Assembly (NCBI GenBank): GCA_024195585.1
Contig: SWBL01000588.1
Span: forward strand, 1 to 18,384
Direction of reading: 5' to 3'
Source: Aureobasidium sp. EXF-3400
Taxonomy: Eukaryota; Ascomycota; Dothideomycetes; Dothideales; Saccotheciaceae
DNA: 18,384 nucleotides
Below are positions 10,028 to 17,864 of this stretch, one piece after another (the stretch's first letter is position 1; every line of letters starts with the position of its first letter). Both the position numbers and the translations under genes were made by a program. The notes under the pieces are model-generated. The model saw only the letters and a list, made by a program, of their open reading frames with translations. It ran no database searches and had not been told where the DNA came from.

Positions 10028-10117
10028 TAGCGAAAGTTCTGTTTGTCTAGTTACTAGTACCGTAAGATAGTGCATTACAAACATTACCTATAGTGACACT
10101 TAACAGAACTTTCGCTA
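10028..10117. mobile_element. MITE-like element: 16-bp perfect inverted repeats with TA ends
   Basis: TAGCGAAAGTTCTGTT at 10028-10043 is the exact reverse complement of 10102-10117, separated by 58 bp. If the outer TA dinucleotides are taken as the target duplication, the element is 86 bp with 14-bp terminal repeats. That is the format of TA-inserting Tc1/mariner/pogo-derived MITEs, which are common in fungi. It has no coding capacity, lies in TpA-rich DNA, and ends 7 bp before the last stop codon of the decayed amidoligase tail. The alternative is a fortuitous or regulatory hairpin, since only one copy is visible in the window. Confidence 0.45.
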
Positions 10118-10123
10118 TTCGAG

Positions 10124-10297
10124 TTAATACTTAGCCTTTATAGCTTTATAATTAGCTAGAGCCTTATTAAGCCATCGCTTATAATTATAAGCGTCTATGT
10201 TTAGAACATGACTATTAGGGTAATTCTAGATCTTAGGGGTAAGAGTTTTAAACATAGCTCTAGGAATCTGGCTATAATACCCACTTTCGAGCTTTTG
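10124..10297 (-). pseudogene. Decayed C-terminal tail of the amidoligase gene
   Basis: Reading leftward past the TAG at 10298-10300 in the same frame gives protein-like sequence: QKLESGYYSQIPRAMFKTLT, then PKI, then a second TAG at 10226-10228. After that come NYPNSHVLNIDAYNYKRWLN and KALANYKAIKAKY, ending at TAA 10124-10126. The composition (aromatic, Lys, amphipathic) looks like a folded domain end, not random translation. Both internal stops are TAG, obtainable from CAG by C-to-T at CpA, the change made by RIP. By rough hand count TpA is about 1.7 times ApT in 10121-10310. So the ancestral protein was probably about 57 residues longer. Alternatively this is only an AT-rich 3' flank. Confidence 0.5.
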
Positions 10298-11755
10298 CTA
10301 GATTTTAGCATCGACGGCTTTATAGTAAGAGTCTTTAAGGCAATTGTTTTCGATGGCGAGCTTGAATGCTTTGAAAGGGTCGTTGGGGTCTATACTAGAA
10401 GTTAGACGTGAGTGCCGGCGTACAGCCCAGTCGTGACTAAGACGGTCAGTGTAATAGTCAAAAGTTGTCTGTGAGGCACCAACCAGCTTGACAAGATCGA
10501 GGAGGGTGCAGTTAGCATCAGCCCACATGCCGAGGATAACAGTATTGTGATCAATACCTGGTGTTGAGAGCCACAGCATGATCTTACCCATAAAGTCGTA
10601 CGATGCCCAGACCTCCGAAGGATCCATCGTGCCAGCATTGAGTCTGACTTCTACAGTGCCCGTTTCACTGTCATCTTCCTTTTTCTTTTTCAGGTATTTC
10701 TTGTCTTTGTTTTTCATGTCCTTGGGGCTGGGGGGCCCATAGTCTTCTGTGTATAGATTCGTCAGATTGATAGCCATGTAACGAGAATGTCGAAGCTCGT
10801 CACCATGGATATTAGGATGGGAATGCACAAATGCCTCGATGTTATCGTCGTACCATGAGATGTCATCAAGCATCTTGGGGGCATTGGCTTGGATCAGGAT
10901 ACCGTTCATTATGGTGCGCTGCTCATGAGGTTGGCCCAGCCGACCCGAAGCTGTGGCATCGAATGCGGAGCGCAGAATTTGGAGAAACACCGAAGATAGG
11001 GAACCGATCCAGCGGTTCTCCACCATACCATGGTCATACTTGTATACAGCGGACGATCTGTGAATACCGCAGTCAGGATGGCCCTTGAAAGGAGACAGCG
11101 GTATTCTCGAGCAAGTCAACATATTATCGAAAAGACGTTCCAGAACGGCGAAGACACCAAACATTCCAAGAGATGTAGGGATAGGGGGCCTTTCCTTGCC
11201 ATTACCATAATGGATGTGGAGACCAGTGTTCTTGTTGTTCGCAAGACAATACCCAGGACCCGAGAATGCCTCCCGAACTCTCTGTATAACAGAGAAAATT
11301 TCGGTCTGAGCATCCCATTCAAAGGACTCACCAGTGCACGGATATCTCTGACCAAGTGGGCAAGGTGTAGGTCTAGTGAAATTTATGACTCTGGACACGA
11401 TTTCCATCGAGAAGAAGCTGGAACCTTCGGGCACGTGGCTAAGCTCGTCTTTGTCGGGACGAACGCTCATATCGTAAGTGATCTGCCATCCTGCATAAGA
11501 AGATCCTTGAGCGAGATTCTCTCGGTCGAGAAGGTCGACGAAGGGTAGTTTCCAAGAGTGAGACCCGCTGCACTTGGAGCATCTGGAAAGGACAGGTCTA
11601 CACAGAGCATCCGCAACGTGCTTTTTCGGGTCGATGTGGCGAGGTGTATAGGCGAGACATTCTAGCTCGATACCGGATGTCATGTTTGTCAGAACTGATG
11701 GTTCATTAGTTGAGGGCTGACCAGCAGCATTCTCGATTGGAGTAAGATGAGACAT
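10298..11755 (-). CDS. Fungal amidoligase_2-family enzyme, probably C-terminally truncated
   Basis: 485 residues from ATG 11753-11755 to TAG 10298-10300. The frame extends 14 codons further only to a GTG, not usable here. Motifs of the glutamine-synthetase-like amidoligase_2 family appear in order: GIELE (28-32), WQITYD (90-95), SMEIVS (116-121), GLHIHYG with H180 and H182 (178-184), SRYMAINLTNL (324-334) and TVEVRLNAGTMDP with E369 and R371 (367-379). In this superfamily the Glu, His and Arg residues bind ATP and Mg and form an amide bond between a carboxylate and an amine. The fungal substrate is unknown. A C59-x2-C62 pair lies between GIELE and WQITYD, and a Lys/Asp-rich loop (343-364) precedes the EVR strand. 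The core looks intact, but the stop is probably premature (see 10124-10297). CCACGTGG lies 39 bp upstream of the ATG. Probably cytoplasmic: no signal peptide or membrane segment seen. Confidence 0.82.
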   Translation of the reverse strand: MSHLTPIENAAGQPSTNEPSVLTNMTSGIELECLAYTPRHIDPKKHVADALCRPVLSRCSKCSGSHSWKLPFVDLLDRENLAQGSSYAGWQITYDMSVRPDKDELSHVPEGSSFFSMEIVSRVINFTRPTPCPLGQRYPCTGESFEWDAQTEIFSVIQRVREAFSGPGYCLANNKNTGLHIHYGNGKERPPIPTSLGMFGVFAVLERLFDNMLTCSRIPLSPFKGHPDCGIHRSSAVYKYDHGMVENRWIGSLSSVFLQILRSAFDATASGRLGQPHEQRTIMNGILIQANAPKMLDDISWYDDNIEAFVHSHPNIHGDELRHSRYMAINLTNLYTEDYGPPSPKDMKNKDKKYLKKKKEDDSETGTVEVRLNAGTMDPSEVWASYDFMGKIMLWLSTPGIDHNTVILGMWADANCTLLDLVKLVGASQTTFDYYTDRLSHDWAVRRHSRLTSSIDPNDPFKAFKLAIENNCLKDSYYKAVDAKI

Positions 11756-12443
11756 TAGGACGAGTCTGTGAGAAGTGATGGAGATTCGAGACGCCACGTG
11801 GGAGCCAGGATATATCCTTTTGTATTAGGATCTGGTTCCATGACAAAGAAGATGAATGGAATTGAAGAGATGAAAGAGGATACGAAAGAGGAACATTTTG
11901 TTACACAAAGGAACAATGGGTGATGGGCCGCTAGTGCCTTCTTCTTTGTTGGAAACAATGCTTTCCGGGGAAACTCCAGGCCAGTGTTATTGTTTGAGAA
12001 ATTCATCGAGGCTCGTTTATCTCCGATAGTCGTGTGCTTCATCCGAAAGCTGGTTACTGTATAGTATCCGAAGAGCGGGCGAATTTCTCCTTGACAGAAG
12101 CAAGGATGCACGAGTTGTGGTTGCCAGTGTAGGAGGTTGATGGTCGAATATCAGTGGTCGAAAGATGGAAGTCGAAGAATGATGGACAGGAAACAAGTCG
12201 TTATTGTTATACGCGTCCAGGACCATCGTTACCGAGTTATCGCTTCGGTATCAAAGTAGGGAGCGTGGAGATTTCGATGCCGGCACTGATAACCATAAGA
12301 TGACAGATGTTGAAAGCAGTGTGCAACAGAGATCAGAGAATTTGGAGGAGGTCTGTTCCATTGTTCAGACGACTTCGCAACCAAGAACAATGAAACGGAT
12401 GGAAGGTGCAACGTCCTTAGCTGGAAACACGAATCAAGACGTT
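11756..12443. other. Intergenic region upstream of the amidoligase gene
   Basis: 688 bp holding the promoter and leader of the amidoligase gene and the 3' flank of the next minus-strand gene. The longest frames here start with non-ATG codons or overlap the neighbours without coding character. The only motif noted is the palindrome CCACGTGG at 11794-11801, close to the amidoligase start. Confidence 0.55.
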
Positions 12444-13172
12444 CTACACGTTCCTTGTATGTCCCTTCCCAGATGTGCAGACCACAAAACAAACGCCGTC
12501 AGGAAGATATCTTCCATCACTCGACTTTTCGTTCCACACCAACTCCTCTAGGGAACCCTGTCCAACACATACTGCTTGCATAATACCATTTGCTTCCTCA
12601 AACGAAGACCTATACTTCACGATAGGACTTGAATTATCTCTCGGTAGATTACTCTCAGGTCCTCTGGACGTCTTTACCAGTAACACGGTTTTATCCTTCA
12701 ATGTTTGCTCGTCCAGGATGACACAATATTGCTTGCTCATGTTCGAGAGCATATCTTCTGCATTTTGTAGGATCTGTGTGACATCCTCTGGAGTCTGGTT
12801 CATGAAAGGTGTCGTAAATTTAGTTGTCCAAGGTGGGCGTGAGGGTGAGGTCATGGGACCTCCACCTCGAGGAACGGCAACTTGTCCTTGCTTTCGTGCT
12901 TCTTCGGTATCGAGTTGAGCTTCATCGTGATAGAAAGACCAGTCTTTTGTGGTTATCACACATAGATCCTCTGGAGCATCGGGCTCGGCAGCATAGATTT
13001 GTACCAGAAACTCGTTGATGAGCTGTGATGTGGTCAGGCTGGAACAAATCAAAGCTCTTGAGTCACCTACATCTGGCTCAACATCAACGGTATATATGAC
13101 GGGAATCATGTGGAATGAGAAGATAGAAAAAGATATGAGCGGCCCAAATATCGAGACCTCAAGATGAAGCAT
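12444..13172 (-). CDS. Hypothetical protein, possibly DUF6924-like
   Basis: 242 residues from ATG 13170-13172 to TAG 12444-12446. The frame continues upstream only to a GTG. A second ATG at 13107-13109 would give 221 residues and remove a hydrophobic N-terminus (HLEVSIFGPLISFSIFSF); I cannot decide between them. The middle reads as a compact domain: LCVITTKDWSFYHDEAQLD, a Gly/Pro linker, FTTPFMNQTPEDVTQ, then QYCVILDEQTLKDKTVLLVK. From memory this resembles fungal proteins with the unknown-function domain DUF6924 (a DWSFY-like strand followed by ILDE-x-TL-x-D-x-TVLLV), but I give that low weight. It lies about 690 bp upstream of the amidoligase start on the same strand, separately transcribed by spacing. 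The last 20 residues, after GRYLPDG, are Cys/Gly-rich and could be read-through of a missed intron. Confidence 0.6.
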   Translation of the reverse strand: MLHLEVSIFGPLISFSIFSFHMIPVIYTVDVEPDVGDSRALICSSLTTSQLINEFLVQIYAAEPDAPEDLCVITTKDWSFYHDEAQLDTEEARKQGQVAVPRGGGPMTSPSRPPWTTKFTTPFMNQTPEDVTQILQNAEDMLSNMSKQYCVILDEQTLKDKTVLLVKTSRGPESNLPRDNSSPIVKYRSSFEEANGIMQAVCVGQGSLEELVWNEKSSDGRYLPDGVCFVVCTSGKGHTRNV

Positions 13173-13759
13173 GTGGAGACGTTGATCACTGAGCACGCCA
13201 AGACAATATGTATCACATATACTCCTGCTACCAACACACTCGACTCGTCAGACACTTTGCAGACCTTAAAGCATACTGAAGCATATCCTAATGTTCGATC
13301 AAGTCGCACGATGGATTCATATCAGCAAAGACAACAAAGCAACCTCTGCCGATATCTGGAACTTGAGACAGTCACCAAGATCATTATTGGCAATAATTTT
13401 ATTGCAAGAGGCAGTATGAGAGAGACAAACGTTGATTGGAAGATTCCATGACTAGCAACGATGATCATCTGAAGAACGAAGAAAAGACCTGCATCAGCGG
13501 AAACAACATGGCCAAACGCGTTTGTGCGATCGATGAATCAGTTGAGAGTCTGTGTTTACAAAGAAAAATAGCTTCAAAGTAGTGCCAAAGGAAAAACAAA
13601 GACGAGATAGCCATATGAGAGTCGCTGTTGTGACAATCTTTGGTGCAGATCAAAGATACGCGTTGCATACTAGTGCTAGTCCAGGTTCCGCGGGAATTCT
13701 TGACCAAGACATCGATTTCTGAACTCTTCGTTTCCCAAGCAGCCTCTTGTGACGACCAG
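13173..13759. other. Intergenic region, no supported gene
   Basis: 587 bp between two minus-strand genes. A 95-codon plus-strand frame (13164-13451) does start with ATG, but it overlaps the start of the minus-strand gene, is rich in Thr/Ser/Gln without motifs, and is more likely chance. A 103-codon minus-strand frame (13465-13776) begins with TTG and overlaps the end of the neighbouring gene. I see nothing else. Confidence 0.5.
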
Positions 13760-15184
13760 TCAATCAATGAGGACAAGCACTGGGCAGAATTTCTTGAACT
13801 TGGTCATGTCATCCTGGGCATTCTGGCGAAGTGCTTTATCCATGCTATCTTGAACAATTCTGGTGTATGGGTTCAATACACTATTGGGCTTTAGAGAAGC
13901 ATTGGAGAACCTGCGAGGATGTGGCAATTGGTCTTTCGAGCCTAAATGTAACATGTTGTTCAATGTCCTGTATTCACAGATTTGCTTCCAGATGTTGGGT
14001 AGTGCCGGTCGAGGGTTGCGGCTCTCAAGAAAGCGTGTGATTTTGTGCAAGGATACGCCACATATCTGCTCGTAGAGCTGGTTGACGACTTGATGGTGCA
14101 CGGATTGAGGCTCCTCCTGAGTAGGCAAATTTGGAGTTTCGGCTTTCATTGTCACGCCATTGACAGGAACGCGAATAGGTGATTTGGCAAAAGTCGGTCG
14201 ATGGATACCACCGCCATCTTGATGTGTGACATCAAGCTGCTCACGAATAAAGTCGACGTTATCTTCATTCGACAGACCAGTCTCTCTTTTGACCACGGTC
14301 GAATTCCTGGAGCCGTTTTCGAAGTCTTCGTCATCGTCTTCGTTGTCATCGGTATGAAACAAATTGACTTCTTTGTTGTTGCCACAAGACCGCTTATAGC
14401 GGTCACCCGACTTGGCTCTCTGACCCTTTCCGATGTCGATGTTGCCTTTGTATGTGATTTTCTCTTCGGGCTCAAAGGCGTTAGGTTGGATATGCTGGGA
14501 GACCTCCACAAGGTCTACCTTGGGATCAAAGTACTTGCGCAGCACAGGCCCCAAGGTCTTGCGGAATTGTTTGATCGTAACCAAACGATCCCAGACGAGA
14601 GGGGCACCATTGCCATACTTCAATTTTGGTCGCACCACTGTAGGGTACACTGCGAGATCTGACCCAATACACTCACGCAGGAGGTGATTGTGACCTGTCT
14701 CAAAGTCGGTGAAGAGGGTTCCAGGATTGTATTCATTCGCCCATTCTAGCAGCACCGTCTGTTTGCGCCCTGGATTAGGCCAGATCTTGTCCAATATGTC
14801 TTTTCCATCCGTGTAGGTGCTCAAGGGTGGTATTTCGCCTTTTGTGTAGTCGGCATAAGGGCTCCAGATCCCAAATATGCGAATTGCTTTGGCAGCCTGA
14901 ATGCCTGCCTCAAGACCACCTGACCACATCGCCACCGCCACAAAGTGACCAGCAGTCCAACTGGTGTTGATGTTGACATGATCGATGAGGCATCTTGTCA
15001 CGGCCCAGGTGTCCCTCAAAACAGTGAGCGGCTCGTCCCACATGTCCCGGAGCCTCTCAGAGTCATCGTTTGGCACAGAACTCGTCACGGTCGGAACTTG
15101 GCCGCTGAGTCTACCCATACGCGAACGTTTTCCAGAGATTGTCGATGAAGACTGGCTTGGAGACGTCAGCTCTCGCTTAACCAT
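13760..15184 (-). CDS. Hypothetical protein, nuclear-like composition, function unknown
   Basis: 474 residues from ATG 15182-15184 to TGA 13760-13762, no intron required. The N-terminal 40 residues are Ser-rich with a basic patch (GKRSRMGR, about 18-25). Residues about 50-215 look folded, with Trp/Tyr-rich segments (LRDTWAVTRCLIDHVNINTS, AVAMWSGGLEAGIQAAKAIR, IFGIWSPYADY, TVLLEWANEYNPGTLFTDFE). Next come a basic stretch (GKGQRAKSGDRYKRS), a strongly acidic one (about 276-290, TDDNEDDDEDFENG) and a second helical part (VNQLYEQICGVSLHKITRFL, LPNIWKQICEYRTLNNM). Alternating basic and acidic tracts suggest a nuclear protein, but I recognise no family and give no function. It is the third of four genes on the minus strand and may be lineage-restricted. 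Confidence 0.7.
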   Translation of the reverse strand: MVKRELTSPSQSSSTISGKRSRMGRLSGQVPTVTSSVPNDDSERLRDMWDEPLTVLRDTWAVTRCLIDHVNINTSWTAGHFVAVAMWSGGLEAGIQAAKAIRIFGIWSPYADYTKGEIPPLSTYTDGKDILDKIWPNPGRKQTVLLEWANEYNPGTLFTDFETGHNHLLRECIGSDLAVYPTVVRPKLKYGNGAPLVWDRLVTIKQFRKTLGPVLRKYFDPKVDLVEVSQHIQPNAFEPEEKITYKGNIDIGKGQRAKSGDRYKRSCGNNKEVNLFHTDDNEDDDEDFENGSRNSTVVKRETGLSNEDNVDFIREQLDVTHQDGGGIHRPTFAKSPIRVPVNGVTMKAETPNLPTQEEPQSVHHQVVNQLYEQICGVSLHKITRFLESRNPRPALPNIWKQICEYRTLNNMLHLGSKDQLPHPRRFSNASLKPNSVLNPYTRIVQDSMDKALRQNAQDDMTKFKKFCPVLVLID

Positions 15185-15448
15185 CCTTCGTAGCAGTGAG
15201 TAAGTTTCTCGACTTGAAAACTCAGCTGTCGCAAAAGCTAATTTTACTTGGTTGAGTAAAGGCGGCTTTGCAAAGCAATAAGACCAAGACAGCGTACACT
15301 ACAATGACAACTAATCAATCCACAGGTGGGTTTGCAAGAGACTAATATAGCAAGGTCATTCCCCTTGGAAGCTTTTCGTATCAACGGCTCAGGCGACCAG
15401 CATTATCATCAGGTGTCGAAGAAAGACATCAAAGCCACACCCGGGGAT

Positions 15449-15835
15449 TCAATCGTGTTCAAGAAAATTCTGGATAAAGTCAAGGAAATACGGCGACGTG
15501 ACGAAGCTTCCATCCTGATCCACGAGATTTCTTGACAGTGCGCCTTCGAAAGAGCAGGCGAGATTGCTTTCAGGACAAGGGAGCATGGACACATCGAGTT
15601 TGCTGCTGAGTGCATTCCAGAGTGATAGTGGTGTTTGGAGGATGTCCGTAGAGAGTTTCTGAGAAACATTTTGACCACAAAAGTCACACCGCAGCCAGAA
15701 TGAGTGAGCCGTAATCGAAACTTGCGATGGAAGTTCATACAATGCAAAGGCAGACCGCTTGATTTCTGAGAGAAGCAAAGCTGGAGAGAGAACGAACGAG
15801 AGATGGACAGAAAGTGCGAGATCCAGGAGCTGCAT
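15449..15835 (-). CDS. Doubtful small hypothetical ORF (128 aa)
   Basis: From ATG 15833-15835 the frame runs 128 residues to TGA 15449-15451. It is open a further 38 codons upstream to a GTG. It begins with a hydrophobic stretch (MQLLDLALSVHLSFVLSPAL) and later has FWLRCDFCGQNV with a Cys pair and a C-terminus ending FLDFIQNFLEHD. Codon choice looks plausible for coding, and the ORF sits in an otherwise empty gap on the same strand as its neighbours. No family is recognised. It may be an exon of an unmodelled gene, a remnant, or chance. Confidence 0.25.
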   Translation of the reverse strand: MQLLDLALSVHLSFVLSPALLLSEIKRSAFALYELPSQVSITAHSFWLRCDFCGQNVSQKLSTDILQTPLSLWNALSSKLDVSMLPCPESNLACSFEGALSRNLVDQDGSFVTSPYFLDFIQNFLEHD

Positions 15836-15970
15836 GTTGTAAGAAGAAGGTGTTACACGCTCCGGAGAGTTCCTTCCAGGAACAGAGTCATTGAGACAAC
15901 TTGCTTCTCTCCAATGGCCCTGCACTATTCCTCTAGTGATTGTGTCCACCAGAGTTTGATGGAATTTCGT

Positions 15971-15992
15971 ATCATTATTATTATCATTATTT
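15971..15992 (+). repeat. Short imperfect ATT/ATC microsatellite
   Basis: ATCATTATTATTATCATTAT followed by TT, about seven imperfect trinucleotide units in non-coding DNA roughly 55 bp beyond the F-box gene stop. Confidence 0.75.
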
Positions 15993-16045
15993 CATAGTCC
16001 GTGAATATTGTTGGCCGTTCCTTTTCTTCTGTACACGAGACTAGC

Positions 16046-17864
16046 TCAATCGTCAGGGTACTCATCCTTGATGTTGCTGACGAAAGTTTTGTTTTCTTGA
16101 TCCCAGCGTTTGAAGTAGCGACCAGCGAGCTTCAGTAACTGTGCAGATGGCTCTTCCTCAAGCACCATTATGTTCTCCTCCGCTACGTAACGAAGTGATT
16201 CGTCTTCGCATCTGTGATTGTGTCAGCGTTGATCTTACACACCCCACTGTTTGAACTTACATTATGTGGTAGAAGCTCTGTTCGCGGCCTCGAGGGAGGT
16301 CCTCCACTCGCATGCTCTGGATCCAAAACTCGCCAGCTTGGCAGCTGGGGTCCCATCCGATGATTGCACCCACGTAGCCATAACGGACATGTCTAAAGAT
16401 CTGTCCTACCTTGTACTTGACTAGTTGTGTACGTCCGTCACGCGGGGTGATGGGGTTCGCGTTAGAGTCTGCAATGCGGATCTGTTCCAAGATCTGTGCT
16501 AGTCTGGCCCTCGCTTCCACTCCGTCTATCAAAGGCAGGACATAACGCTCGAAGAGCACAGCATCGTCGAGCCACAGTCCATCCTGAACATACCCCTCAA
16601 ACCAGTTGACAATCTGGCTAAGCCAATGTTGGTGGCGCTCGAACAGTTCGCGATTCTTTCTGGCGTCGACCTGACTCATGGAGATGAGGCTCCAGAGTGC
16701 ACAGAAAGCGATGTTAGGAGTCTCCCAGCCTGGCGATGGTCTGTGGAACTGCATGGATCCAATAATATTAACACCAGTTCTCAGCACCAAGGCCCGAGTG
16801 TGGGCTCGTGTCAAGCATGAATATTGACTTTCTGGTGTGTTGTAGTGTGGCATTTGATCGAGCATATCTCGCATCGCTTGTTCGGTGATAATCTCATCGT
16901 GATCAGACGGGTTCATCCAGACAACACCCTCAGGAATCTTGTGAGTTGCGCGTGTATCTTTGATTGATGGACCGTACGGCGGTTCAAGCACGGCGTGGAT
17001 CTTGCCTGGGAAGTTGCAAGGCCAGGCTTTGAGACCAAGTCGTATGGCGACGCAGCAGAATATGACGACCGATTGCATGGGGATAGAAGACTTATCGGTA
17101 GGGTGCGTCAGGACGTGGGTTATAAAACGGTATCGCATGAGGCTAAAGGTCTCAGGTGAACAGCCCACAAGGTTGTGCTCTCTCAGGTACTTGGAGATAG
17201 CGACTGCTTTCTCTGTGTGGTTCTTGTCGCGCCATTCTGGGTCCGAGGACTCGATAGCATGTGCAATGTCGTCCAACTCTTTCTTCAGAATAGACAGCTC
17301 GAACTCGCTGCTACTGCCTTGGATGAACAGATCAAAAGCGCCCAAAGCTTCTTCAAGTGGCGGGTAGTCCTGCCATTGCATGTTGTCCCATATCTTTACG
17401 GCCTTGAAGCGATGCAACAGCTCGAGAACAACACCACTCCAGTACCGGCGGGCAAGAACATCCTCAGCGTCGTCAGGAGTTTGGAGCTGAGTCAGCAGCA
17501 CGTCTTTGGCATCATATGAGTAGTGTTCGACGATCTCGTGCATGCGCGCCATTCGGTTCTGCTGAGCACCCAGGAGGTTGTTGAAGATAGCCAAAACCTC
17601 TTTGTCTTGCGTGACCTTGTCGGCGTATGCGCGCTTCCATTCTGTCTGCGAGTGAACATTGTAATCAGGGAGGGACCTGCCCTGTTGCTCTTCCCAGTAC
17701 TTCCAGCCATCGCGACACCAGCGTCGCCATAGTGAAGGGGTATTCGAGATTTTGTATAGACGTTTCGAGCTCCGTCCAAAGTCGGTGGCCGACGAGGCGT
17801 TCAGGTGGAGAAAGATGTTGTGGATCAGTTCGTCCGGCAGATCAAGTAACGATGTGGTGGCCAT
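16046..17864 (-). CDS. F-box / SirB1-like / YccV-like (hemimethylated-DNA-binding-type) protein, FBXO21-like
   Basis: Two exons, 17864-16261 and 16211-16046, give 589 residues from ATG 17862-17864 to TGA 16046-16048. Domains in order: an N-terminal F-box (about 3-50, LLDLPDELIHNIFLHLNASS); a helical middle resembling the SirB1/transglutaminase-like fold (about 190-340, with SSIPMQSVVIFCCVAIRLGL and WPCNFPGKIHAVLEPPYG); and a C-terminal YccV/HspQ-like domain (about 484-555, YKVGQIFRHVRYGYVGAIIG, then after the splice CEDESLRYVAEENI). This architecture matches animal FBXO21 (about 630 residues) and its fungal relatives. The F-box should recruit Skp1 of an SCF ubiquitin ligase, with the rest selecting the target; the substrate in fungi is unknown. 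Stopping at the unspliced TAA (16257) would cut the YccV domain in half, so exon 2 is needed. Confidence 0.93.
16212..16260 (-). other. 49-nt spliceosomal intron in the F-box gene
   Basis: On the minus strand the donor is GTAAGT (16260-16255), the branch motif CTGAC (complement of 16222-16226) and the acceptor CAG (16214-16212). The intron splits an Ile codon after its second base (AT|A). Splicing restores the YccV-domain sequence on both sides and keeps the frame to TGA 16046-16048; total coding length is 1770 nt. Confidence 0.94.

Larger units (their letters stand above)
15185..16045. other. Gap between two minus-strand genes, with one doubtful small ORF
   Basis: 861 bp. Apart from the weak minus-strand frame at 15449-15835, no gene is supported; competing frames start with GTG or TTG. 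An imperfect ATT/ATC microsatellite lies at 15971-15992. The left part should contain the promoter of the 474-residue gene, the right part the 3' flank of the F-box gene. Confidence 0.5.

Noticed and set aside
11030..11548. 172-codon plus-strand frame
   Set aside because: Lies entirely opposite the amidoligase core motifs; shadow.
11756..11797. Fourteen extra N-terminal codons on the amidoligase
   Set aside because: The frame would begin with GTG at 11795-11797, not a credible nuclear start; ATG 11753-11755 is the first in frame.
12204..12551. 115-codon plus-strand frame
   Set aside because: Begins with TTG and runs into the 3' end of the minus-strand gene without recognisable sequence features.
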